Source: a virus. From it: a stretch of DNA of 64,000 nucleotides. Below, piece by piece: positions 56,367 through 64,000 of the stretch. Position 1 is the stretch's first letter. Each line of letters starts with the position of its first letter. A model generated the notes under the pieces. It was not told where the DNA came from, made no database searches, and was given only the letters and a program-made list of their open reading frames with translations. The position numbers and the translations under genes were made by a program. The DNA lies in IMG/VR virus record IMGVR_UViG_3300031977_001295, positions 29,683 through 93,682 of that record; one strand, 5' to 3'.

Positions 56367-59300
56367 TTACTCTCCCTTGAGTGCTTGAATTTCTTCACGG
56401 AGTTCATCAATCTGGGATTGTTGTTCTTTCATACCTTCGATAAGAACAGCAACAAGTTTTTCGTAGTCAACAGTTTTTGTCGGTAACCCATCAATTAGTT
56501 CTGCTTTTTTCTCCCGAACAATTTCTGGTATAACTGTTTCTACTTCTTGAGCTATAACACCGATGTCACGAACTCCTTCACGAGACCCTGCATTCCAAGT
56601 GAACGATACACCTCTCAATTGTAGAATCTTCTCTAACGATTTATCAAGTGTTTTTACATCATCTTTGAGGCGTTGGTCTGATAATGAGGTAGAGAAGGCA
56701 ATAATATCATTTTTTACGTGGAGATCGGAAGAACTATCTAACATCATATCAATATCAGTACCGTTACTACCAAATAATAATTTACCTATTCTACATGTTA
56801 TTCCAAAGTCATTGACTTTTCCACCACTGCCAAAAACATGATTTCCAGTACCTATATCAGCCATTGAGGTGGCACCACCGTATTCCCAAGTCAAGTATGA
56901 ACCAGTTGTGCCGTTGAAACGAGCTCGTTGATTTCCCTCGGAATTCAATACAATATTTAAGTCACCGGCATGGTACATTCTTGCTGTAACACCATCAGTA
57001 TTTTGTTGATGTATCCAGAATAAGTCATCGTCGGAACTACCTTTTAATCTTATACCATCATCATTTCCGCTGGCTTTTACTTCCAAGGTATCTGACGGAC
57101 TCGTCAGGCGGATGCCGACGTTGCCTGTGTTATCGATGGTCATTCTTTGAACTAATGTACCACCTGTCGTATCAGTCCAAAACCCCATCCTACCGCCACC
57201 GCCAGTGCCATAGTCAGATGTTATTCTAGATCTTTCATTATCATTAACAAATCTCAACGCGGCAGTGTTAAAGGTTCCATCGGCATCTACTACTAAATGC
57301 CCTCCTTTCACATACAGTTTATCAGAATCAGCTATAATATTTGTGCCGATGCCGACTTTGCCAAGCGCGTTGATTCGCATCGACTCAACTAGAGTGGTTG
57401 GCGGAAAGGTTTCAGCATAAGTAGTAAAAAATCTTATACCGCCGCTGCCTGGGTTAGCTGGGTCCGCAGTTTTATCTAGATAGAGTGATATCGCTGCGTT
57501 TGCAGCATAGTGAGGGTTCGTGGTCCCATTAGCAGCTATGATAGTAAATATATCTGAATCTTCATCACTATATGCCGGGAGTGCTGAGGCTTGCCCGATT
57601 CCAGCTAATATTGCTGGACTTCTTATATCAGATTCAGTCCCAGCTCCCCTCCTCGAGCTTTGGTAAAGTGTTAAATTAATTTTCTCATCCGTCGTAGTCG
57701 TGTCAGCCAAAGAACTATAACCCTGCGAGGAGAGCTCGTTAAACATGGTAATAGCACCATTGTGGTCAATTACCATTCTTGTAGGAGGATTTGTAGTATC
57801 GTGTCCAGTTCTAAAAGAGAGACCCCCGTAAGGAATATTCTGATTATTTAATATTTGTATAGCGTCTATTTGTGATGTTACGTCACCTTCAGTAAAAAAT
57901 TCTATTGAACCAAATATATCACCTCTATCCCAATCGGTATTTGTAGTAGTATTAGCGAAACGAAGATCAGGAGTGGCTTTACTAATTTGCAAATCAGCAT
58001 TTGGTGCACTAGTGCCTAGGCCTATATTACCATCAGAACCACGGACGAAAAACGCGTTCTGATCAACATTAGACTCAACTCTAAAATCGACATCCTGAGA
58101 CTGTTCATTAACAACTACTTCCGCCTGATTAATAGTTAAAGTTTCGTATAAGGTATCTGTTCCATCACGTGTAACCCATATTGATAATTCACCTGGCGCA
58201 TCCGTTGTATCTGTACTAGTACCCCATTCAGCATAAGCAGTTGCCTGAATCCTAACTGCTGTGTCCTGAACACTTTCATCTGTACCTTTAAATTCAATCC
58301 TACCTAACGATTCGTTTAGACCAATCGCATTATCTGCTGGAACATAGTTAAATGTAAGTTCAGGTTGTGAAGTCCCTTCAACTACAATCTGACCACCTTT
58401 AAACGTTTTCACACCACCAAAGTCTTGAGCTCCTGTGCTCACTACACCTACGACAGAAGCTGTAGCATTTGGCAATGTCCTCGTAGTGATGTTAGTTACA
58501 GAACCAATTGTATCAGACGTAAATACATCAAGAACATCTACACCAGATGTATTGATACTTCGCGTAGTGTATGTTGGGTGAGAATAGTTATTGTATGTTG
58601 CGGTGGTTACTGCTGTAACGTGACCCATTTCGTCTACGGTGATACTTGCAATACCAGCAGAACCTTGTGCACCACTAAGAGTAGATGTATCATGGTGTGC
58701 AAAGGTAATTGTATCACCAGTTTCAGAAATGTCAAGACCGTCAGTAGTACCAGTTTGTGCCACAGCCAATATAATATCGTCAGTTCCCGAACCAGAACCA
58801 CCAGCAGTTAATCGAATTTTTTCTGAGACGGCATCATCACCGGCTACTGTACTGATGGAGTACGTTGTGTTTGTATTATCACTTGCAGGGACCGTTACCG
58901 TTTTAACATTAGCAGCTGTAACGTGTCCACGTGCGTTAGTCGTTAACGAATCTATAACGGTAAATGTACCACCATATGCTGGGGTCGCAGTAGATGTCGT
59001 ATCAGTTCTTGTTATATTACTGTGATTAATGGTAATAGTTTCATTACCAGTTTGATTAGTTGTAAAATCACCAGCGGTATTTTGTAAATCAGTACCCCCT
59101 GCGATAGTAATTGTTGCATTACCGATTGAGGTCGTTGCACTTGTTATACCAGTGATGTGTCCATATGTGTCAAGCGTGATATCTTGAATGAATGTGTTTC
59201 CAGAATTATCGACACTTCCTTGAGATGATGTGTCGGTGTGTTCAATGGTAAGTCCGGTCGCACTGGTACGAGTAATTGTAATCGCACCCCCACCCGTAAG

Positions 59301-61172
59301 TGTTAAATCATCGTTTCCTGAACCAGAACCCCCAGCGGCTAATCTAATTGCTGGATTATCATCATTTCCACCTGTCTGAATGATTGATAAATCATACGTT
59401 GTATTTGTATTATCACTTGCAGGAATTGTTACTGTTTTAACATTAGCAGCAGTTACGTGGCCTCTGGCATTAGTCGTTAAAGAATCGATGACAGTGAATG
59501 TACCACCATATGCTGGAGTCGCAGTAGATGTCGTATCAGTTCTTGTTATATCAACATGTTGAAAACGAATAGCATCATTTGTGGCATCAACATCAACGTC
59601 AAAATCATTTCCACTAACAAATGTCAGCGTATCTGCATTGGTATCAGCGACAGCGGAACCTGTATCGGCCCAAGTATATTCAGTGTCAGTATCGTCAACA
59701 GTAAAGGTTTTGAAAATATTTTGTGCAGAACCTTTATCTGTGTTGGTTACACTAAAAGTCAAATCATATGGGTCAGCATCAGTACCATTGGAGACATCAG
59801 TCCAGTTAATATCAATAGAAGCACCATCTCCAGCACCCTCTACAAACTTCCACTCATTCGCCTGATTAATCGTAACTTCAGTACCATCACCATCTTCTAC
59901 TTGGAAAGACCTTATATACCTGTTGTCTAGGTTAGTTGTTACTACAGAAGCGGCAGTTGTGTGACCGTAAGTATCGAAGGTGAATGAAATATCTTGAAGT
60001 ACAGTACCGTTCGCATTATCAGAAGATAAGTTGCCCACTGATGATGTATCAGCGTGGTTAATGGTTACTGTATTTCCTTCCGCATTATTTGCTGTTTCGG
60101 AAATACTGATTGCGTCTCCCTGAACAATATCAGCAACATACGCACCTGTCGTGTCCGTACCTAACGCAACCGAGTTAGCGGCAATAGTAGTTGCAAAACT
60201 GATTGTCCCACTAGTCAAATCCGTGAGTGTGGTGTTTCCAGAACCAGTAACATCACCCGTTAAAGTAACAGTAACAACGGGGTCTGGTTTGTCTTGAATA
60301 TAACTCCAATTTAAATTCCCTATTAGTGTCGAAGCGTTGATAGTAGTAGCGCCAATAGAGTCTGCTTGCAAATTGCCCAGTGCTGGCGTATCAAACGCAC
60401 TATTTAATCTAACTTGCCAAGCATCAACTGTTTCGTTAAAAACGAAAGAAGCTGAATCTAACGTTCCTCTATCAATGAAAATACCTGATACTGCAAGTTC
60501 ACCTCCAGCACCACCATTAATACCTGCTAAAGTTTCACCATCGTTTAAGGTAATTTTTCTATCAGTGACAGAGAGGTCGTTCTGACTAATTGCGTCTAGT
60601 GTACCTGTTGCCTCAATGTCACCCGAAACCTTTAAATTACCAGTAATAAGAACATGTGGACTTACATTAGTTATTTCTATTCTTTCCGACCCACCAGCTA
60701 CAATTCTGAATTGGTCGGCTGCATGAAACTGAAGATACGTGTTTGTATCACCCGTAGAGATAATCTGGTCATCAATGTAGAGGTCTGTGATACCAGAAAC
60801 ATTACCTGTTAATTTTGTATCACCATTGACTTGTAATAGATTAGAACCATCATCAGTAGAAGTGCCGATTAACACATTGCCTGTGTTGGGATTTAATTGA
60901 ATTGTACCATCAAGTTCTACCAGAACGGCAGGAATACCTGAATTGTCGTTGATTGAGAAAGAATAACCATCACCATCACTATCGATGTTCGCAACACTGA
61001 ATAACTGACCCGTAGAAGCTTCAAACGAAAGAGTAGAAACTGTACCATCGTAACTGGCACTGAGAGTAATGGTATCATTACCACTAGCGTCTGCCCCAGT
61101 AAATTCTATCTTTGGTTCGTTGGCAGTACCAGTATTGGGTGTAATTAAAATATTTTTATCGTCAAGTGCCAT
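56367..61172 (-). CDS. Large tail fibre with S74 intramolecular chaperone end (1601 aa)
   Basis: The long Thr/Ser/Asp-rich shaft (about 30-900) has many GDVTGSGNTTLTDLTSGTIS-type beta repeats, including two near-identical 52-residue units. Residues about 1030-1480 hold fibre-head domains (VGIGTNIIADSDKLYVKGGH). The end is a Peptidase_S74 domain with SDQRLKDDVKTLDKSLEKIL (the Ser-Asp-Gln-Arg-Leu-Lys active segment), GVIAQEVETVIPEIV and a final coiled coil EQQSQIDELREEIQAL. S74 tails trimerise the fibre and then cut themselves off. It is the likely main receptor-binding fibre. Confidence 0.9.
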   Translation of the reverse strand: MALDDKNILITPNTGTANEPKIEFTGADASGNDTITLSASYDGTVSTLSFEASTGQLFSVANIDSDGDGYSFSINDNSGIPAVLVELDGTIQLNPNTGNVLIGTSTDDGSNLLQVNGDTKLTGNVSGITDLYIDDQIISTGDTNTYLQFHAADQFRIVAGGSERIEITNVSPHVLITGNLKVSGDIEATGTLDAISQNDLSVTDRKITLNDGETLAGINGGAGGELAVSGIFIDRGTLDSASFVFNETVDAWQVRLNSAFDTPALGNLQADSIGATTINASTLIGNLNWSYIQDKPDPVVTVTLTGDVTGSGNTTLTDLTSGTISFATTIAANSVALGTDTTGAYVADIVQGDAISISETANNAEGNTVTINHADTSSVGNLSSDNANGTVLQDISFTFDTYGHTTAASVVTTNLDNRYIRSFQVEDGDGTEVTINQANEWKFVEGAGDGASIDINWTDVSNGTDADPYDLTFSVTNTDKGSAQNIFKTFTVDDTDTEYTWADTGSAVADTNADTLTFVSGNDFDVDVDATNDAIRFQHVDITRTDTTSTATPAYGGTFTVIDSLTTNARGHVTAANVKTVTIPASDNTNTTYDLSIIQTGGNDDNPAIRLAAGGSGSGNDDLTLTGGGAITITRTSATGLTIEHTDTSSQGSVDNSGNTFIQDITLDTYGHITGITSATTSIGNATITIAGGTDLQNTAGDFTTNQTGNETITINHSNITRTDTTSTATPAYGGTFTVIDSLTTNARGHVTAANVKTVTVPASDNTNTTYSISTVAGDDAVSEKIRLTAGGSGSGTDDIILAVAQTGTTDGLDISETGDTITFAHHDTSTLSGAQGSAGIASITVDEMGHVTAVTTATYNNYSHPTYTTRSINTSGVDVLDVFTSDTIGSVTNITTRTLPNATASVVGVVSTGAQDFGGVKTFKGGQIVVEGTSQPELTFNYVPADNAIGLNESLGRIEFKGTDESVQDTAVRIQATAYAEWGTSTDTTDAPGELSIWVTRDGTDTLYETLTINQAEVVVNEQSQDVDFRVESNVDQNAFFVRGSDGNIGLGTSAPNADLQISKATPDLRFANTTTNTDWDRGDIFGSIEFFTEGDVTSQIDAIQILNNQNIPYGGLSFRTGHDTTNPPTRMVIDHNGAITMFNELSSQGYSSLADTTTTDEKINLTLYQSSRRGAGTESDIRSPAILAGIGQASALPAYSDEDSDIFTIIAANGTTNPHYAANAAISLYLDKTADPANPGSGGIRFFTTYAETFPPTTLVESMRINALGKVGIGTNIIADSDKLYVKGGHLVVDADGTFNTAALRFVNDNERSRITSDYGTGGGGRMGFWTDTTGGTLVQRMTIDNTGNVGIRLTSPSDTLEVKASGNDDGIRLKGSSDDDLFWIHQQNTDGVTARMYHAGDLNIVLNSEGNQRARFNGTTGSYLTWEYGGATSMADIGTGNHVFGSGGKVNDFGITCRIGKLLFGSNGTDIDMMLDSSSDLHVKNDIIAFSTSLSDQRLKDDVKTLDKSLEKILQLRGVSFTWNAGSREGVRDIGVIAQEVETVIPEIVREKKAELIDGLPTKTVDYEKLVAVLIEGMKEQQSQIDELREEIQALKGE
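58863..59018 (-). repeat. Direct repeat unit A within the tail fibre
   Basis: This 156-base unit closely matches 59397-59552, with the last 40 bases almost identical (CCACCATATGCTGG onward). Each encodes a unit ending in TTTSTAxPAYGGTF-type text on the protein. The pair is a recent internal duplication. Confidence 0.8.
59397..59552 (-). repeat. Direct repeat unit B within the tail fibre
   Basis: Second copy of the 156-base unit at 58863-59018, 534 bases apart start to start. The encoded segment reads DTTSTATPAYGGTFTVIDSL, with VKTVTIPASDNTNTTYDLS versus VKTVTVPASDNTNTTYSIS afterwards. Confidence 0.8.
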
Positions 61173-61210
61173 AGTGGATTATCCAAACTCGTTGAGGTTA
61201 CATTTCTATT

Positions 61211-61218
61211 TATTTATA
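61211..61218 (-). promoter_or_regulatory. T4-type late promoter before the tail fibre
   Basis: TATAAATA on the minus strand, about 33 bases upstream of the fibre ATG at 61172. It lies in the 53-base gap after the 413-residue adhesin-like gene. Confidence 0.72.
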
Positions 61219-61225
61219 TCGGTTT

Positions 61226-62467
61226 TTAAAGACCGAACTGTTTTCTGTGTGCGATAAAGTTTTGTTTTACTTCTGCTTCTGAGAGAGCTCTGCTGTAAAT
61301 TCTAAAAATAGGAATATCGTCTATACCATAATAAGCCCCAGATGGACTTCCCCCACTAAAATAAGTTCCAATCGGAAAAACGCCAGACTGCGTTACAGTT
61401 GTTTCTGTTTTAGAGAACGTCGATTTCACTCCATTTTTATACAGACTTACTACGCCCGCATTTATTGTGACACATATGTGTTGATAAATGTCATAATCAG
61501 CAGTGGGTCGAGTTCCAGTAAATCCATCATTCCAACCAAAGCCACCCCAACCTACATCCCAATTACTACCAGTAATCCCAATATAAAATCTTTCGCCGGA
61601 TACATTTTGATGCCCAACGGGTATTCTTGTTGTATCAGTATCGTCTATTGGTCTAATCCAAAACTCTACCGATGTGCTGACTGAACCTGTACCAAACGTT
61701 GTTGCAGCATTAGGTAGCGTTATATATTGACCATTACCAAATCTAAATGTGCCATCACTATTATACGTAAGAGAATTAGCTGTTACGGTTTCATTACCTG
61801 TCAAATCAATAATCGCTTGGGTATTACTTCTCGTCCCATCAATAAACGGAGTGGCGAAACTACTAGCTTCCAATTGAGGGTCAAGAATTAATACACCAGA
61901 ACCAGGCGTTCCAGCATACGCTACTAAACGAGTCGCAGAAGCGGAATTGATAACTGCATATGCCATTCTTCCTGCGCCAGGAGACGTACTAGTTTCTGTA
62001 TAGGTGCAACGATACCATCCAGAATATCGTCCACTTTTTATTAACTTAATTGTTGCCTTTGAAGCACCCGTACCCGAGATACTACCTTCTCCGGTCAAAG
62101 TGAAGTTAGCATATAAACTTACAGGAAATCCAGTTGAAGGTGATATTTGAAAATGTTCTCTCTCAACGGGCTTGACATAAATCGATTGTGTGTATTCAGT
62201 ATCGTCTGTTAACGTGGTGTCTTTTAAAACATAATGTCCCACGTTAGCCGAAGTTTCTGTCATTTTAACTTCTGGAAGCGGGTCGTAATATGTAAATTCT
62301 ATTGATGATGTGGTCCAAGTGTCGTATTGATTTACATATCCAGCAAACAAATTCGTCGTTGGTTTTCCTTTAAACGAACGAATCGTATTGGTCATATCGT
62401 AGTAAAAAATTAATGAACTATCATTAACGATTCTTTTACCAACCTGAGTTATTTTTGTCGTAGCCAT
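61226..62467 (-). CDS. LamG/concanavalin-like adhesin (413 aa)
   Basis: The 413-residue protein has an N-terminal carbohydrate-binding-like half (YTQSIYVKPVEREHFQISPS) and a LamG-type half: FGTGSVSTSVEFWIRPIDDT, WGGFGWNDGFTGT, DIYQHICVTINAGVVSLYKN. It ends IYSRALSEAEVKQNFIAHRK, matching the other two proteins upstream. The ATG at 62467 is preferred over a TTG at 62476. It is probably a tail-tip or fibre-linked binding protein. Confidence 0.75.
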   Translation of the reverse strand: MATTKITQVGKRIVNDSSLIFYYDMTNTIRSFKGKPTTNLFAGYVNQYDTWTTSSIEFTYYDPLPEVKMTETSANVGHYVLKDTTLTDDTEYTQSIYVKPVEREHFQISPSTGFPVSLYANFTLTGEGSISGTGASKATIKLIKSGRYSGWYRCTYTETSTSPGAGRMAYAVINSASATRLVAYAGTPGSGVLILDPQLEASSFATPFIDGTRSNTQAIIDLTGNETVTANSLTYNSDGTFRFGNGQYITLPNAATTFGTGSVSTSVEFWIRPIDDTDTTRIPVGHQNVSGERFYIGITGSNWDVGWGGFGWNDGFTGTRPTADYDIYQHICVTINAGVVSLYKNGVKSTFSKTETTVTQSGVFPIGTYFSGGSPSGAYYGIDDIPIFRIYSRALSEAEVKQNFIAHRKQFGL

Positions 62468-62501
62468 TATTGACAATACCTAAAGTTTATACTATATTTA
62501 T

Positions 62502-63224
62502 TCACAAACCAAACCTTGCTCGATGTGCTAAAAAGTTTTTACGAACCTCTGATTCTGACAATCCTTTATTATAAATTGAGAGTGGACCCATCTTGCCATC
62601 AAAAAATCCTGTAACACGGCCACTTGAGTTTCCTATGGTTATGTCTCCATAGGTACCCCCTAAGATGTAATAATCATCATTACCATCAAAACTTACAAGA
62701 CCAGTATCTAATTCACCATTCATATAAACGTTTGTGAAGGTATTGTGTTGTTTACACCAAACCACATGATACCACTGATTATAAGAAAATGTACTTCCAT
62801 AGAAATTATTGGTACTTCTAGCGCCAAAATTCATTCGAGGGTTTCCACCAGAAACCCCAACCTGCATACCTACGCCAACAGAAGTCGTAGAACCTATAAT
62901 ACTATCTGCACTTGTGGTAGTACCTTGAGATGTGCGAACGTATATCCAAGCTTCTAAAGTGTAGTCGCTTTGTCCTGTAGAACTTCCACTGGTTAAGGTA
63001 TTCGAGGTTTGATTAATATAAGAATTGTTCATATCAATCAGGTCATTAACGCCATCGAAATCAAACGTGCCGTCACTGATAGTAACGCCAGAGATTGTTC
63101 CGACTCGCCCACTTGCGACATCAGTAATACTAGAACCAGTCCCAGGATAGGACCTGAGACTGGCTGGGTCGATTCGCATTATCAAACCATCGGTTGTAAT
63201 CCTAGGCCCGTAACTAACTCCCAT
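62502..63224 (-). CDS. LamG-domain protein, tandem copy 2 (240 aa)
   Basis: This 240-residue protein starts MGVSYGPRITTDGLIMRIDP and has LamG strands (SDYTLEAWIYVRTSQGTTTS, YNQWYHVVWCKQHNTFTNVY). It ends IYNKGLSESEVRKNFLAHRA. It shares its start and end with copy 3 (63224-63931) and its end with the 413-residue protein. The middle is quite different, which fits exchange of binding domains. It overlaps the next gene by one base (TAATG). Confidence 0.8.
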   Translation of the reverse strand: MGVSYGPRITTDGLIMRIDPASLRSYPGTGSSITDVASGRVGTISGVTISDGTFDFDGVNDLIDMNNSYINQTSNTLTSGSSTGQSDYTLEAWIYVRTSQGTTTSADSIIGSTTSVGVGMQVGVSGGNPRMNFGARSTNNFYGSTFSYNQWYHVVWCKQHNTFTNVYMNGELDTGLVSFDGNDDYYILGGTYGDITIGNSSGRVTGFFDGKMGPLSIYNKGLSESEVRKNFLAHRARFGL

Positions 63225-63931
63225 TATACACCAAACCTTGCACGATGTGCTAAAAAGTTTTTACGAACTTCTCTTTCGGTCAAAACTCTAGAGTAGATTT
63301 TAATTGGGCCCATATAACCTGTCCATTCAGTTGATGTTGTGTAACGAGTTCCAATACGAAAGTTGGTTCGAATGTCTTCATCTACATTATTGTTACCTGA
63401 TACATTGGTTCTTTCTGTACCATCGATATACAATTTAGGACCAGTAGCATCACTTGTTATACAGAGATGTTGCCATCTATTAAGAAAATCGGCATTGTTG
63501 GCATCATAAGTGGTGTCAAAATTGTATATAAAATTATTATGAAAATTAATATTACCACTTGTGTAATTGGAAAGAAACCAATTACCATTTTGATTGCGTC
63601 CATCAAAGAAATATTGTGTAGCTGAAGAGTTTTTATAATACCAGACATCGATTGACATTGCACCACTAATATTTAAGTCTTCATCGATGTTCATTCCACG
63701 TCCACCCGCAAAATCGAACACTCCACCGTTGATGGCGTTATATGCAGGAAAGTTTGCGGTATTGGGAGTATGTGTTCCAGCGTTCGGTTGACCATTAGCA
63801 CCAGTCACCGCACCGCCTGTGATAATGTTAACACAAGAAGTATTGCCTGGCGTAAAACACCTAGTATTGCCAGCGTCTATGACAAACTTTAAACTGTCAC
63901 TGACAATACTAGGCCCGTAACTAACTCCCAT
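63224..63931 (-). CDS. LamG-domain protein, tandem copy 3 (235 aa)
   Basis: The 235-residue protein starts MGVSYGPSIVSDSLKFVIDA and has LamG features (ISGAMSIDVWYYKNSSATQY, NRWQHLCITSDATGPKLYID). It ends IYSRVLTEREVRKNFLAHRA. Copies 2 and 3 are a clear tandem duplication, with very similar DNA at both ends (62509-62560 and 63232-63280 on the plus strand). It is a likely receptor-binding or decoration protein. Confidence 0.8.
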   Translation of the reverse strand: MGVSYGPSIVSDSLKFVIDAGNTRCFTPGNTSCVNIITGGAVTGANGQPNAGTHTPNTANFPAYNAINGGVFDFAGGRGMNIDEDLNISGAMSIDVWYYKNSSATQYFFDGRNQNGNWFLSNYTSGNINFHNNFIYNFDTTYDANNADFLNRWQHLCITSDATGPKLYIDGTERTNVSGNNNVDEDIRTNFRIGTRYTTSTEWTGYMGPIKIYSRVLTEREVRKNFLAHRARFGV

Positions 63932-64000
63932 CGGCCGGAAACTCCACTTCTAGTTTCTCGACATCCTTACGTTCTGCGAGAACCATATAGAAGCAGTTCA
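63921..64000 (-). CDS. Partial gene at the window end (C-terminal 25 residues)
   Basis: The frame is open from the window edge and ends KLEVEFPADGS at a TAG that lies inside the start of the next gene (overlap 11 bases). The visible residues NCFYMVLAERKDVEKLEVEF give no family. It is the upstream member of the fibre/adhesin operon. Confidence 0.5.
   Translation of the reverse strand, partial: NCFYMVLAERKDVEKLEVEFPADGS

Noticed and set aside
58425-59930. Several 90-130 codon plus-strand frames in the tail fibre region
   Set aside because: They come from the low-complexity Thr/Ser/Val repeats of the fibre read backwards, overlap each other and have no SD sites.
1-64000. Insertion sequences, integrase, attachment sites, introns or homing endonucleases
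   Set aside because: None recognised. No transposase, integrase or HNH/GIY-YIG gene was found, which is in line with a lytic phage.

Overview
The window is a 64 kb piece of a tailed-phage genome with a T4-type contractile tail (a T4-like myovirus of the kind found in seawater). The evidence is a nearly complete set of T4 orthologues in T4-like order. The replication and recombination set is gp41, UvsX, gp43, RegA, gp62, gp44, gp45, gp46, gp47, UvsW and UvsY, plus the late sigma factor gp55. The virion set is gp4, gp13-gp23 and prohead core proteins. Genes are packed head to tail with ATGA, GTGA, TAATG or TGATG junctions, and no stretch over 300 bases lacks a gene. No photosynthesis gene is present, so nothing points to a cyanobacterial host. 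A lipoprotein c-type cytochrome, an Hsp20 and a peroxiredoxin would suit a Gram-negative aerobic host. The host itself cannot be named from the sequence.

Layout, in coordinate order (almost everything is on the minus strand, so transcription runs from high to low coordinates). Positions 1-11878 form an accessory region: a DUF932-like gene end, a Mom-like GNAT-fold protein, GMP reductase, the head-completion nuclease gp4, many short genes, tRNA-Pro, a cupin, a cytochrome c lipoprotein, serine hydroxymethyltransferase, a peroxiredoxin, a ribosomal bL33-like protein, a thermonuclease, a cytidylyltransferase and a SleB-type cell-wall hydrolase. Positions 11893-31427 are the replication, recombination and transcription core. 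An accessory island lies between regA and gene 43 (NDP-sugar epimerase, methyltransferase, Hsp20, small secreted or membrane proteins), and tRNA-Gly lies beside gene 44. Positions 31521-33701 hold a plus-strand pair, a DUF4338/DruA-like protein and a ParB-like protein, with their own sigma-70 promoter and a two-way terminator. Positions 33752-64000 are the virion module: capsid, scaffold, protease, prohead core, large structural proteins, a collagen-like protein, portal, tube, sheath, terminase and neck, then a 1601-residue fibre with an S74 chaperone tail and three LamG-type adhesins.

Regulation can be read in part. Several genes have sigma-70-like promoters (TTGACN, 17 bp, TATNNT, often with an extended TGG before the -10 box). 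Many virion operons have the T4 late box TATAAATA, which should be read by the gp55 encoded here. Three strong hairpin terminators, two with UUCG loops on the minus strand, close the operons of the capsid, a structural protein and the tail tube.

Taken together, the accessory genes suggest a phage that adjusts host metabolism. GMP reductase would move guanine nucleotides toward IMP and AMP. Serine hydroxymethyltransferase would supply one-carbon units for thymidylate. Peroxiredoxin and cytochrome c would act on redox balance or electron flow. The bL33-like protein and the tRNAs would act on translation. These roles are inferred from families and have not been shown here. Gene starts were set using Shine-Dalgarno sites and stop/start overlaps, and eight to ten genes shorter than 60 codons were added from reading the gaps.
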